Shown in pieces: positions 20,952 to 28,541 of a stretch of DNA of 64,000 nucleotides. This stretch comes from Bradyrhizobium xenonodulans. Its GTDB lineage: Bacteria > Pseudomonadota > Alphaproteobacteria > Rhizobiales > Xanthobacteraceae. Every line of letters begins with the position of its first letter. The first letter of the stretch is position 1. The notes beneath the pieces are model-generated. The model made no database searches, was not told the origin of the DNA, and worked only from the letters and a program-made list of their open reading frames with translations. Location: NCBI RefSeq assembly GCF_027594865.1, contig NZ_CP089391.1:1-64000 (forward strand), in the 5' to 3' direction. A program made the position numbers and the translations under genes.

Positions 20952-21866
20952 ATGACCACCATGCTCTCCAGCGACCTGCCCCTGCCCAAGATCGGCCGCG
21001 GCAAGGTGCGCGATATCTACGCCGTCGACGACGACCGCCTGCTGCTCGTCACCACCGACCGCATCAGCGCCTTCGACGTCGTGATGGGCGAGACCATCCC
21101 GATGAAGGGCGCGGTGCTGACGCAAATCAGCGCGTTCTGGTTTCGCGAGCTCGAAGGCGTGGTGCCGCATCACATGATCAGCGCCGACACCGACGAGATC
21201 ATCGCCGCCGTGCCGGCCTTGAAGCCGCACCGCGCCGAGATCCTCGGCCGCGCCATGCTGTGCAAGCGCACCACCGTGTTTCCGATCGAATGCGTGATCC
21301 GCGGCTATCTCTCGGGCTCGGCCTGGAAGGAATACGCTGGCGCCGGCACGCTCGCCGGCGAGAAGCTGAAGGCAGGCCTCGTCGAGAGCGAGAAGCTGGA
21401 GCCCTCGATCTTCAGCCCGGCGACAAAGGCCGAGACCGGCCATGACGAGAACATCACCATCGCGAAGATGCGCGCGGTGATCGGCGACGAGGTCGCCTAC
21501 ACGCTCGAGAGCATGACGCGCGCGATCTACACGCTCGGCGAGGAGCTGGCGCGCGAGCAGGGCATCATCATCGCCGACACCAAGTTCGAGTTCGGCCGCG
21601 ACAAGGACGGCCGCATCATCCTGATCGACGAAGTCATGACGCCGGACTCCTCGCGTTTCTGGGCAGTCGATGCCTACAAGCCCGGCCAGCCGCAGGCGAG
21701 TTTCGACAAGCAGCCGCTGCGCGACTATCTCGACGCCGAGCGACGCGCCGGCCGCTGGAACGGCGACGCCCCGCCCCCGCCGCTGCCGGCGAGCGTTGTC
21801 GATGCAACCAGCAAGCGGTACCTGGAGGCTTACAGGCGGGTGACGGGGACAGAGCTGAAGATTTAG
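20952..21866 (+). CDS. purC: Phosphoribosylaminoimidazole-succinocarboxamide synthase (long form)
   Basis: PurC joins aspartate to CAIR with ATP to form SAICAR in purine synthesis. A start at 20952 gives 304 residues with the conserved [30 protein letters not shown], the [18 protein letters not shown] block and the [12 protein letters not shown] metal/substrate motif. The length and the insertions match the long, yeast ADE1-like type rather than the roughly 255-residue purC usually next to purS in alphaproteobacteria. Alternative in-frame starts lie at 20898 and 20961. No other purine gene is nearby, so this is probably one of two copies in the genome (inference). Confidence 0.93.
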   Translation: MTTMLSSDLPLPKIGRGKVRDIYAVDDDRLLLVTTDRISAFDVVMGETIPMKGAVLTQISAFWFRELEGVVPHHMISADTDEIIAAVPALKPHRAEILGRAMLCKRTTVFPIECVIRGYLSGSAWKEYAGAGTLAGEKLKAGLVESEKLEPSIFSPATKAETGHDENITIAKMRAVIGDEVAYTLESMTRAIYTLGEELAREQGIIIADTKFEFGRDKDGRIILIDEVMTPDSSRFWAVDAYKPGQPQASFDKQPLRDYLDAERRAGRWNGDAPPPPLPASVVDATSKRYLEAYRRVTGTELKI

Positions 21867-21888
21867 CCTCCGTTGCTGCCGCTCACTC

Positions 21889-21975
21889 CGTTATTGCAAG
21901 CATAGCGAAGCAATCCAGAATCCCACCGCGGAGGCAGTCTGGATTGCTTCGTCGCTTCGCTCCTCGCAATGACGG
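21889..21975 (+). repeat. Palindromic intergenic repeat, family C
   Basis: Element reading CGTTATTGCAAGCATAGCG through to GCTCCTCGCAATGACGG, with internal arms AGCAATCCAGA / TCTGGATTGCT. Such 'gcgaagcaatccag' palindromes are widespread in Bradyrhizobium and relatives. One copy is seen here, in the 399-base gap between purC and the SulP gene, directly ahead of a family B copy. Confidence 0.8.
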
Positions 21976-22001
21976 GTTGGGCGAAGCTCCTTCACACTCT
22001 C

Positions 22002-22108
22002 AACTGTCATCGTCCGGCTTGACCGGGCGATCCGGTACTCCGAGACGCCTGTGATTCAACGAGGGGCCGCGGCGTACTGGATTCCCCGCCTTCGCGGGGA
22101 ATGACAGC
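22002..22108 (+). repeat. Intergenic repeat, family B copy 2
   Basis: Same plan as 19782-19890: an ACTGTCATCG start, GGGCGATCCGGTACTC core, GCGTACTGGATT, a CCCCGCCTTCGCGGGG hairpin and ATGACAGC at the end. Only scattered substitutions separate the two copies. Confidence 0.85.
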
Positions 22109-22136
22109 GGTGGGTGTGGGACTTCGGCTTTCCCCT

Positions 22137-22150
22137 CAACCATATGGTTG
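22137..22150. promoter_or_regulatory. 14-bp perfect palindrome, possible repressor operator
   Basis: CAACCATATGGTTG is fully self-complementary and lies 115 bases upstream of the SulP gene, outside the two repeats in the same gap. AACCATATGGTT-type sites resemble operators of ArsR-family repressors, but no such regulator gene is adjacent. The remainder of the gap up to 22265 shows no convincing promoter. Confidence 0.4.
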
Positions 22151-22265
22151 ACCATTCACACGTCATGAACGGGCGTCTTCAGCTGGGAATTGTCGGGTAC
22201 TTCATACTTGCAAGAATCCTGTTGCGCTAAAGCTGCAGTCGGCTACGTCTCTGACAGGACTTTTC

Positions 22266-24500
22266 ATGAGCGAGTGTCACGGCGTGACAGATCCAGCAAT
22301 TGGCTTCGATCCGGTCACGGGGATCAATCCGTCCGTCAAGCGTGCGCTGAATGATATCCTGGGTGGAACCGCCGCGAGCGTCCTGACCGTCACCTTCGGA
22401 CTGTCTTATTCGCTGCTGATCTTTGCCGGTCCGCTGTCGCCCTACCTGTCCTACGGGATCACGGCGACTTTCGTCAGCTCCGCCGTGCTCGCGGCCATCA
22501 TCGCGCTCGGCAGCTCGCTGCCCTTCGCGATTGCCGCGCCCGACAGCTCCACTGCCGCGGTGACCGGAATCCTGGCCGCCTCGCTGATCGAGCGAATCGC
22601 GGCAGCCAATCCGTCGGCCTCGCTGCTCCCGCCGGTCCTGATCACCCTCGGCCTCTCGACCGTGCTGACTGGGGTCGTCCTGTGCGGCTTGGGGTTGACG
22701 CGGATGGGTCGCGCCATCCGCTACGTGCCCTATCCCGTGGTCGGCGGCTTTCTCGGCGCCACCGGGCTTCTCATCGTGATGGGCGCGATCCGGGTGATCA
22801 CCGATCATCCCGTGCAATTCGCCACGCTGGTGCGCCTCGCCAACGGCACCGCGCTGTCCGAGCTGGGCGCCGCCTGCGCCATGGCGCTGGTACTGTATTT
22901 GACCTGGCATCGTTCGCGCAGCCCGTTCGGATTGCCGATTATCCTGATCGGCGGCATGCTGACCGCACATCTTGCGTTCTGGGTTACGGGCGTCTCGCTC
23001 GACGAGGCCCGCGCGCTGGGCTGGACCTTCCAGGCTCCGCCGCAGGCGGCTTTCATGGTGCCCTGGCATACCGACGCTCTCATCCACTATCCCTGGTTCG
23101 CGGTGCCAGACTTGCTCGGCAATCTCGTCGCCGTCATCTTCGTCACCGCCTCCAGCACGTTGTTCAACACCACGGGAATCGAAGTCGCCGTGCATCGCGA
23201 GGCCAATCTGGAGCGCGAGCTGAACGTCACCGGCGCGGCCAACATCCTGACCGGCGCGCTCGGCGGCTATGCCGGCTGCATCTCGGTCAGCCGCTCCGTC
23301 CTCAATTTCAGCAGTGGCGGCCGCGGGCGCCTGTCCGGCCTCGCCGTTGCGGCGCTGTCGCTGCTGATGCTTGCCGTTGCGCCGGAGCTGCTCGGCTTCA
23401 TCCCGAAATTCGTGCTCGGCGGCCTTTTGCTCTATCTCGGCGCCGACCAGCTGCACAAATGGCTCATCGAGTCGCGCAGGCGGCTGTCGAAGCTCGAATA
23501 TGTCTCGCTGATCGCCATCATCGCGATCATCGTCATCTGGGGCTTCGTGCCGGGCATCCTGATCGGCGTGATCATCGGCTGTGCGACGTTTGCGCTTAGC
23601 GCCGCGCGGGTGGAGTCGATCAAATACAGTTTCGACGGCTCTGAATATCGCTCCTCGCTCGACCGCTCGCGCGACGACCAGGAGGTGCTGCTGGCTCATG
23701 GCGGCAAGATCCAGGGCCTCAATCTTCAGAGCTATCTGTTCTTCGGCTCGGCCAACCGGCTCTATCAGCACGTCAAGCGCTTGCTCCAGCAGCGACCGGA
23801 GTGCCGCTATCTGGTGTTCGACTTCAAGCTCGTCACCGGCGTCGATTCCTCCGCCGCCTATAGTTTCGCTCAGATCAAGCGGAGCGCAGGCGACCTCGGC
23901 GTCGAGCTGATCCTGGTGCATCTGTCGGCCGCGGCCGAGAAGGTGCTGCGCTCCAGCGACTTCATCGGCGACGGCGTCACCCTCATCCCCGAGCTCGACC
24001 GTGCGCTGGAATGGTGCGAGAACGAGCTGATCGCGCAACATCAGGGGCTGGCACAGGAAGAAGCCAGCCTGCGCGACTGGTTCACAGCCATTCTCGACAG
24101 CGAGGACGACGCCGATGCGCTGATCCGCCGCTGCCAGCGCATCGAGGTCGAGGCCGGAGAAATCATCGTGCAGGCCGGCGACCTCGCCGATTCCATGCAC
24201 TTCATCCTCGACGGCCGCGTCGGCATCATGGTTCCCGCCGATGACGACCGCACCACGCGCGTGCGCAGCCTCGGGCGCTACACCACGATCGGCGAGATGG
24301 GCCTGGTGTCGAACACCCCGCGCAGCGCAACGATCCAGGCCGAGGTCGACAGCGTGCTCTACGTGCTCAACACCCACCAGTTCGACGCGATCAAGGAAGA
24401 AGATCCCGCGCTCAGCCACAAGCTGCTGACGTATTTCGTGTCGGTCATGGCCGAGCGGCTGACGTTCGCGAACCGGACGATCGCGGTGTTGCGGCGGTAG
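22266..24500 (+). CDS. SulP-family anion transporter fused to STAS and cyclic-nucleotide-binding domains
   Basis: A 744-residue inner-membrane protein. Residues about 35-450 contain some ten to twelve hydrophobic helices of the SulP/SLC26 type (for example LSYSLLIFAGPLSPYLSYGI, PYPVVGGFLGATGLLIVMGAI, FVTASSTLFNTTGIEVAVHRE). Residues about 490-580 form a STAS domain with the DSSAAYSF loop. Residues about 615-735 form a cNMP-binding domain with the GEMGLVSNTPRSAT phosphate-binding cassette. SulP proteins carry sulfate, bicarbonate, fumarate or related anions. The added cNMP domain, with the cassette Gly, Glu and Arg present, suggests gating by cAMP or another cyclic nucleotide. The substrate is unknown, and no sulfur-assimilation gene is adjacent. 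Confidence 0.9.
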   Translation: MSECHGVTDPAIGFDPVTGINPSVKRALNDILGGTAASVLTVTFGLSYSLLIFAGPLSPYLSYGITATFVSSAVLAAIIALGSSLPFAIAAPDSSTAAVTGILAASLIERIAAANPSASLLPPVLITLGLSTVLTGVVLCGLGLTRMGRAIRYVPYPVVGGFLGATGLLIVMGAIRVITDHPVQFATLVRLANGTALSELGAACAMALVLYLTWHRSRSPFGLPIILIGGMLTAHLAFWVTGVSLDEARALGWTFQAPPQAAFMVPWHTDALIHYPWFAVPDLLGNLVAVIFVTASSTLFNTTGIEVAVHREANLERELNVTGAANILTGALGGYAGCISVSRSVLNFSSGGRGRLSGLAVAALSLLMLAVAPELLGFIPKFVLGGLLLYLGADQLHKWLIESRRRLSKLEYVSLIAIIAIIVIWGFVPGILIGVIIGCATFALSAARVESIKYSFDGSEYRSSLDRSRDDQEVLLAHGGKIQGLNLQSYLFFGSANRLYQHVKRLLQQRPECRYLVFDFKLVTGVDSSAAYSFAQIKRSAGDLGVELILVHLSAAAEKVLRSSDFIGDGVTLIPELDRALEWCENELIAQHQGLAQEEASLRDWFTAILDSEDDADALIRRCQRIEVEAGEIIVQAGDLADSMHFILDGRVGIMVPADDDRTTRVRSLGRYTTIGEMGLVSNTPRSATIQAEVDSVLYVLNTHQFDAIKEEDPALSHKLLTYFVSVMAERLTFANRTIAVLRR

Positions 24501-24584
24501 CGCCTGCCTGGCCTGGATGGAGCCAACAGGTCGGCGCAAAGCGCCGATGACGCGCTCAGCGCAATCCGGACTACCTGAACTCCA

Positions 24585-24598
24585 TTGATCCAGATCAA
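24585..24598. promoter_or_regulatory. FixK/FNR-type box (TTGAT-N4-ATCAA)
   Basis: TTGATCCAGATCAA is a perfect match to the symmetric site bound by FixK2, FnrN and FNR. Its centre lies about 71 bases before the ATG at 24663. Class II geometry would place a start site near 24633 with a -10 around 24621. The matching regulator in Bradyrhizobium, FixK2, responds to low oxygen through FixLJ, so the gene at 24663 is predicted to be induced microaerobically. Confidence 0.7.
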
Positions 24599-24662
24599 GC
24601 CGGGAGCAAATGGCAAAAGAAATGCTGATCGCCTCGACTTTGGTACAACGAGGGAGATTGGC

Positions 24663-24938
24663 ATGAGACTGGTCAGCACCAAGCGAATGCTACTTGTTGC
24701 AGCCGTTCTGGGCTGTGGAATTTTCGGCTCAGCCGACTGGTCAAACGAGGCCGGCATGGCGTTCGGCGTTCCGAGCGCCGAAGCCAGGGTCGGACGACCG
24801 GCAACGCCCGCGAGCGTCGCCGGCGTCGCACGCCGAACCACGCGACGCGCTGTCGTAGGCGGAGCGGCTGTGGGTGCGGCAGCTGCCAGCACGGCATGCG
24901 TCCGCGTATATGTGAACGGCGCCTACGTGTGCCGCTGA
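24663..24938 (+). CDS. Small exported Ala-rich protein, function unknown
   Basis: A 91-residue product from the ATG at 24663, preceded by GGGAGATTGGC as ribosome-binding site. A signal peptide is clear (RLVSTKRMLLVAAVLGCGIFG), possibly cleaved near SAEA. The mature part is short and basic (RRTTRRAVVGGAAVGAAAAST) and ends CVRVYVNGAYVCR, with two cysteines eleven residues apart that could form one disulfide. The Gly/Ala stretch could also insert in a membrane. No family is recognised. A perfect FixK-type box stands 65 bases upstream, the clearest regulatory hint for any gene in this region. The aldehyde dehydrogenase gene converges downstream. Confidence 0.72.
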   Translation: MRLVSTKRMLLVAAVLGCGIFGSADWSNEAGMAFGVPSAEARVGRPATPASVAGVARRTTRRAVVGGAAVGAAAASTACVRVYVNGAYVCR

Positions 24939-24989
24939 TGCGTTCGCGCCGGCGGCTCCAAAGTGCCGGCGCGCAGCGTCGATTGCCGG

Positions 24990-26483
24990 TTACACCCCGG
25001 CCATCATCACGTATTTGATCTCGACATATTCTTCCATGCCGTGACGCGAGCCTTCGCGGCCGAGACCGCTCTCCTTGACGCCGCCGAAGGGCGCGACTTC
25101 GGTGGTGATCAGGCCGGTGTTGACGCCGACCATGCCTGACTCCAGCGCCTCGGCGACGCGCCAGACGCGGCCGAGATCGCGCGAGTAGAAATAGGAGGCA
25201 AGGCCGAACGGCGAGGCGTTGCACATCGCGATCACATCGGCCTCGTCCTTGAAGCGGATCACCGGCGCGAGGGGGCCGAAGGTCTCCTCCTGCGCCACCA
25301 GCGAGTCCGGCTTGACGTCGGCCAGCACGGTCGGCTCGAAGAATGAGCGTCCGAGCTCGCTGCGCTTGCCGCCGGTCACGACCTTGGCGCCGCGCTTGAC
25401 GGCATCGGCGATGTGGCGCTCGACCTTGTCGACCGCTTTCAAATTGATCAGCGGGCCCTGCGTGACGCCGCTCTCGGTGCCGTCGCCGATCTTCATCGCC
25501 GCGACCTTGGCCGACAGCTTCTTGACGAACTCGTCGTAGATCTTGTCCTGGGCGTAGAGGCGGTTGGCGCAGACGCAGGTCTGGCCCATGTTGCGGTATT
25601 TCGACACGATCGCGCCCTCGACCGCGGCATCGATGTCGGCGTCGTCGAACACCACGAACGGCGCATTGCCGCCGAGCTCGAGGCCGAGTCGCTTCACGCC
25701 GACGGAGGCCTGCTGGTAGAGGATCTTGCCGACCGCGGTCGAGCCGGTGAAGCCGACGAAGCGCACCGCCGGATGCTCGCACAGCACCTTGCCGATCGGC
25801 GGTGCCTCACCGGTGACGATGTTGAGCACGCCCTTGGGGATGCCGGCCTTCTCGGCGAGCACGGCCAGCGCCAGCGCCGAGAGCGGCGTCTCGTTGGCGG
25901 GCTTCAGCACCACGGTGCAGCCGGCGGCGAGTGCGGGTGACACCTTTCGGGTGATCATCGAGTTCGGGAAATTCCACGGCGTGATGGCGCCACAGACGCC
26001 GATCGGCTGCTTGATCGCGAGCAGGCGCGCATCGGGCCGCTGTGTCGGGATGGTCTCGCCATAGACGCGGCGGGCTTCTTCGGCGAAAAACTCGATATAG
26101 GCAGCGCCGATGTCGACCTCGCCGAGCGCCTCGGAGAGCGGCTTGCCCTGCTCGGAGGTGAGGATCAGCGCGAGGTCCTCGCGGTTGGCGGTGATCAGCT
26201 CGAACCATTTGCGCAAAATGTTGGAGCGCTGCTTGGCGGTGTGCTTGGCCCAGGCCGGAAAGGCGCGCTCGGCGGCCTCGACCGCCCGGGTCGTGTCGTC
26301 GGCATCAAGCTGCGGGACCTTTGCGAGCTCGACGCCGGTGGCGGGATTGTTCACGGCGAACACCGGCGAACCGACCCAGGCGCCGTCGATGTAGCAGGCC
26401 TCTTTCAGCAGCGAGGGGTCCTTCAACCGGTCGCGCAGGGTGGCGCTGGCTTGCGGGGCACGTGCGGCGGCGGTCGGGGTCAT
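24990..26483 (-). CDS. gabD: NAD(P)-dependent succinate-semialdehyde dehydrogenase (aldehyde dehydrogenase superfamily)
   Basis: A 497-residue soluble enzyme of the GabD group, oxidising succinate semialdehyde to succinate in GABA degradation. Motifs: the oxyanion Asn in TPWNFPNSM, the nucleotide-binding GFTGSTAVGK, the general base in LELGGNAPFVVFDDADID, and the catalytic Cys in RNMGQTCVCANRLY. The Arg/Ser substrate-pocket residues of GabD cannot be confirmed by eye, so related semialdehydes are possible. The start at the ATG complement of 26481-26483 has GGGAG upstream; an in-frame start 25 codons earlier is less likely. A GABA transaminase gene is not adjacent. The next gene upstream on the same strand is a small unknown, 109 bases away. 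Confidence 0.9.
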   Translation of the reverse strand: MTPTAAARAPQASATLRDRLKDPSLLKEACYIDGAWVGSPVFAVNNPATGVELAKVPQLDADDTTRAVEAAERAFPAWAKHTAKQRSNILRKWFELITANREDLALILTSEQGKPLSEALGEVDIGAAYIEFFAEEARRVYGETIPTQRPDARLLAIKQPIGVCGAITPWNFPNSMITRKVSPALAAGCTVVLKPANETPLSALALAVLAEKAGIPKGVLNIVTGEAPPIGKVLCEHPAVRFVGFTGSTAVGKILYQQASVGVKRLGLELGGNAPFVVFDDADIDAAVEGAIVSKYRNMGQTCVCANRLYAQDKIYDEFVKKLSAKVAAMKIGDGTESGVTQGPLINLKAVDKVERHIADAVKRGAKVVTGGKRSELGRSFFEPTVLADVKPDSLVAQEETFGPLAPVIRFKDEADVIAMCNASPFGLASYFYSRDLGRVWRVAEALESGMVGVNTGLITTEVAPFGGVKESGLGREGSRHGMEEYVEIKYVMMAGV

Positions 26484-26592
26484 GGCGTTACTCCCTGGGA
26501 GGCGATCTGATCGGCCCGGAATATAGGGAGAGACGGTGCGCAATGCACCGTCCCGCAACGCACAGCTGCCTGTAGCTTAGAAGAGAGCGGCC

Positions 26593-26913
26593 TTAGGCCG
26601 CGCCGCTCATATAAGTCTCGCGCCGGCCGATCATACGCTCGGCGGCGGCCTTGGCGTCGGCCTTCGAGGAGGTCGCGCAGGTCCGGTATTCGAGATCGGG
26701 CACGTCGGACGCGTTGCGGCGGCCGAACCAGTTTTTCGAGCCAACCGGCAGCAGCGCCAGCGACTGCGCCAGATTGTCCACCGCGCCGAACGAATAGAGT
26801 GCGCCGGTACCGGCAATGCGGACCTCGTAAATGCCGGGCGAGATCGGCGCCTCGAGGTTCTCGCGCTGTCCGGGACGGGGATAGCGCTTCCATTCGCTCC
26901 AGGTCGAAATCAT
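26593..26913 (-). CDS. Small protein resembling a degenerate GIY-YIG domain
   Basis: A 106-residue cytoplasmic protein, ATG at the complement of 26911-26913. The middle reads PGIYEVRIAG then LYSFGAVDNLAQSL, and the C-terminal part YRTCATSSKADAKAAAERMIGR. The spacing imitates a GIY-YIG nuclease core (GIY, then YxG after about ten residues, then a helix with Glu), but the second motif is YSFG and the arginines normally in the following helix are missing. Activity is doubtful. I do not recognise a named family beyond this. Genes like this are common as singletons in rhizobia. The 338-base gap to the divergent serine hydrolase gene holds only an inverted repeat. Confidence 0.65.
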   Translation of the reverse strand: MISTWSEWKRYPRPGQRENLEAPISPGIYEVRIAGTGALYSFGAVDNLAQSLALLPVGSKNWFGRRNASDVPDLEYRTCATSSKADAKAAAERMIGRRETYMSGAA

Positions 26914-27009
26914 TTGAGGTCCCCCACGGCTCGTCAGGCCGCTAACTTTTGCATCAAATCTTAACGTCGGCCACGATTTGGCCTTATGCCGAACGTCGCA
27001 GCGCACAAA

Positions 27010-27034
27010 ATGTTTCAAAGAATTCCTGAAACAT
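27010..27034. promoter_or_regulatory. Inverted repeat ATGTTTCA-N9-TGAAACAT in a divergent intergenic region
   Basis: Eight-bp perfect arms with a 9-base spacer (aagaattcc), lying in the 338-base gap (26914-27251) between a minus-strand small protein gene and the serine hydrolase at 27252. It is 97 bases from the first start codon and 218 from the second. The shape suits a dimeric regulator. A lone TTAAC half-site is nearby at about 26959. Nothing else in the gap is recognisable. Confidence 0.4.
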
Positions 27035-27251
27035 ATCGCCAGAGCCCATCCACGGTCACGGCGCGTTGCGGCCATCCACCGCAGATTGTGACGGAGTGTT
27101 GCAGTTCAGCCTCCCTGTCGTCCTGCGTGAGCCGCGGACCGTCAAGTCACGACATCGCGACCGCGTTGGGCATCTCGACGCGCTGGACGCGCGAAGCGCG
27201 CAGGAGGACAATCGATCGCTTCCAACAATAATCAAACCGGAGGAAACGCAT

Positions 27252-28445
27252 ATGCAGAGCAAAGCCGAGATCGACCAGATCCTGCGCCAGAAGAGCGACG
27301 CCAAGGAGATTCCCGGCGTCGTCGCCATCGCGGCCAGCGGTAACGACGTGCTGTATCAAGGCGCGTTCGGCAAGCGTGATCTGTCCAAGCCCGATGCGAT
27401 GACTGAGGACAGCGTATTCTGGATCGCGTCGATGACGAAGGCGGTGACATCCGCGGGTGCGATGCAACTGGTCGAGCAGGGCAAGCTCTCGCTGGACGCG
27501 CCGATCGGCGAGGTGTTGCCCGATCTCGCCAAGCCGCAGGTGCTCGAAGGCTTCGATGCGAACGGCGAGGCGAAGCTGCGGCCGGCGAAGGGGCCGATCA
27601 CGCTGCGCCAGCTCCTGACCCACACCGCCGGCTTCTGCTACAACATGTGGAACGGCGATCTCGCGGTCTATCTGGACAAGCACGGCATTCCCGCCATCAC
27701 CACCTGCCTGAACGCGGCACTGAAGACGCCTGTCATGACCGACCCCGGCACGCGCTGGGAATACGGCACCAATATCGATTTCGTCGGCAAGGCCGTCGAA
27801 GCCGTCAGCGGCAAGCGGCTCGATGCATATCTGCGTGACAATCTTTTTGCTCCACTCGGAATGTCCGACACCGCCTTCAAGATCACCGACGACATGCGCA
27901 AGCGCCTCGTCGGCATGCATGCGCGCGGCGAGGACGGCCAGCTCGCATCGATCCCGTTCGAGCTCGAGCAGAACCCGGAATTCCACATGGGCGGCGGCGG
28001 CCTCTATTCGACCGCAGCCGACTACATCAAGTTCACCCAGATGATTTTGAACAAGGGCCGCGGCAACGGCAATCAGGTGCTGAAGGCCGAAACGGTCGCA
28101 ACGATGGGGCAGAACCACATCGGCGATCTCGCCATGGGCAAGCTGACGACGGCGGCGCCGATGTACACCAACGACGTCGATCTCTATCCGGAGCAGGTGA
28201 AGAAGTGGGGCCTCAGCTTCATGATCAACACCGCGAAGACCGCCGAGGGACGCAGCGCCGGCAGCCTCGCGTGGGCGGGCCTCGCCAACACCTATTACTG
28301 GATCGACCCGGCGCGCGACGTTACCGGCGTGATCCTGATGCAGCTGTTGCCGTTCGCAGACGCCAAGTGCCTGGAGACGTTCGCGGGCTTCGAGCGTGGC
28401 GTGTATGCCGGGCTCGATGCCGGGAGCGGGCAGAAGGCGGCGTAA
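27252..28445 (+). CDS. Serine hydrolase (class C beta-lactamase-like esterase family)
   Basis: A 397-residue protein with a start at 27252 after GGAGGAAACGCAT. No signal peptide is seen, so it is probably cytoplasmic, unlike the paralogous fold at 17058-18485. Catalytic SxxK is S60-M-T-K63, the tyrosine motif is Y171-G-T-N174, and a glycine-rich HMGGGGLYSTAADY is present. This combination fits EstB-type carboxylesterases and related promiscuous hydrolases more than true beta-lactamases. The product is followed by a strong hairpin (28467-28497). The acyl-CoA ligase gene lies 97 bases downstream on the same strand. The substrate is unknown. Confidence 0.88.
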   Translation: MQSKAEIDQILRQKSDAKEIPGVVAIAASGNDVLYQGAFGKRDLSKPDAMTEDSVFWIASMTKAVTSAGAMQLVEQGKLSLDAPIGEVLPDLAKPQVLEGFDANGEAKLRPAKGPITLRQLLTHTAGFCYNMWNGDLAVYLDKHGIPAITTCLNAALKTPVMTDPGTRWEYGTNIDFVGKAVEAVSGKRLDAYLRDNLFAPLGMSDTAFKITDDMRKRLVGMHARGEDGQLASIPFELEQNPEFHMGGGGLYSTAADYIKFTQMILNKGRGNGNQVLKAETVATMGQNHIGDLAMGKLTTAAPMYTNDVDLYPEQVKKWGLSFMINTAKTAEGRSAGSLAWAGLANTYYWIDPARDVTGVILMQLLPFADAKCLETFAGFERGVYAGLDAGSGQKAA

Positions 28446-28466
28446 GAGCGCGGCTCTCTCACCACG

Positions 28467-28497
28467 CATCATGGCCGGGCTTGTCCCGGCCATGATG
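28467..28497 (+). terminator. Perfect 13-bp hairpin after the serine hydrolase gene
   Basis: CATCATGGCCGGG (28467-28479) and CCCGGCCATGATG (28485-28497) pair perfectly over a 5-nt loop. There is no T-tract, so it may be a dispersed palindrome acting as an RNA stabiliser or weak terminator. The same 'atggccgg' pairing appears at 53870-53898. Confidence 0.6.
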
Positions 28498-28541
28498 AGC
28501 GAGAAAGACTGTGCCGACCATTTTGACAAAAGGATTTCGAC

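Noticed and set aside
17058..28445. Calling the two SxxK hydrolases true beta-lactamases.
   Set aside because: Both have the fold motifs, but the tyrosine and KTG regions do not match class C beta-lactamases clearly; a generic serine hydrolase call is safer.
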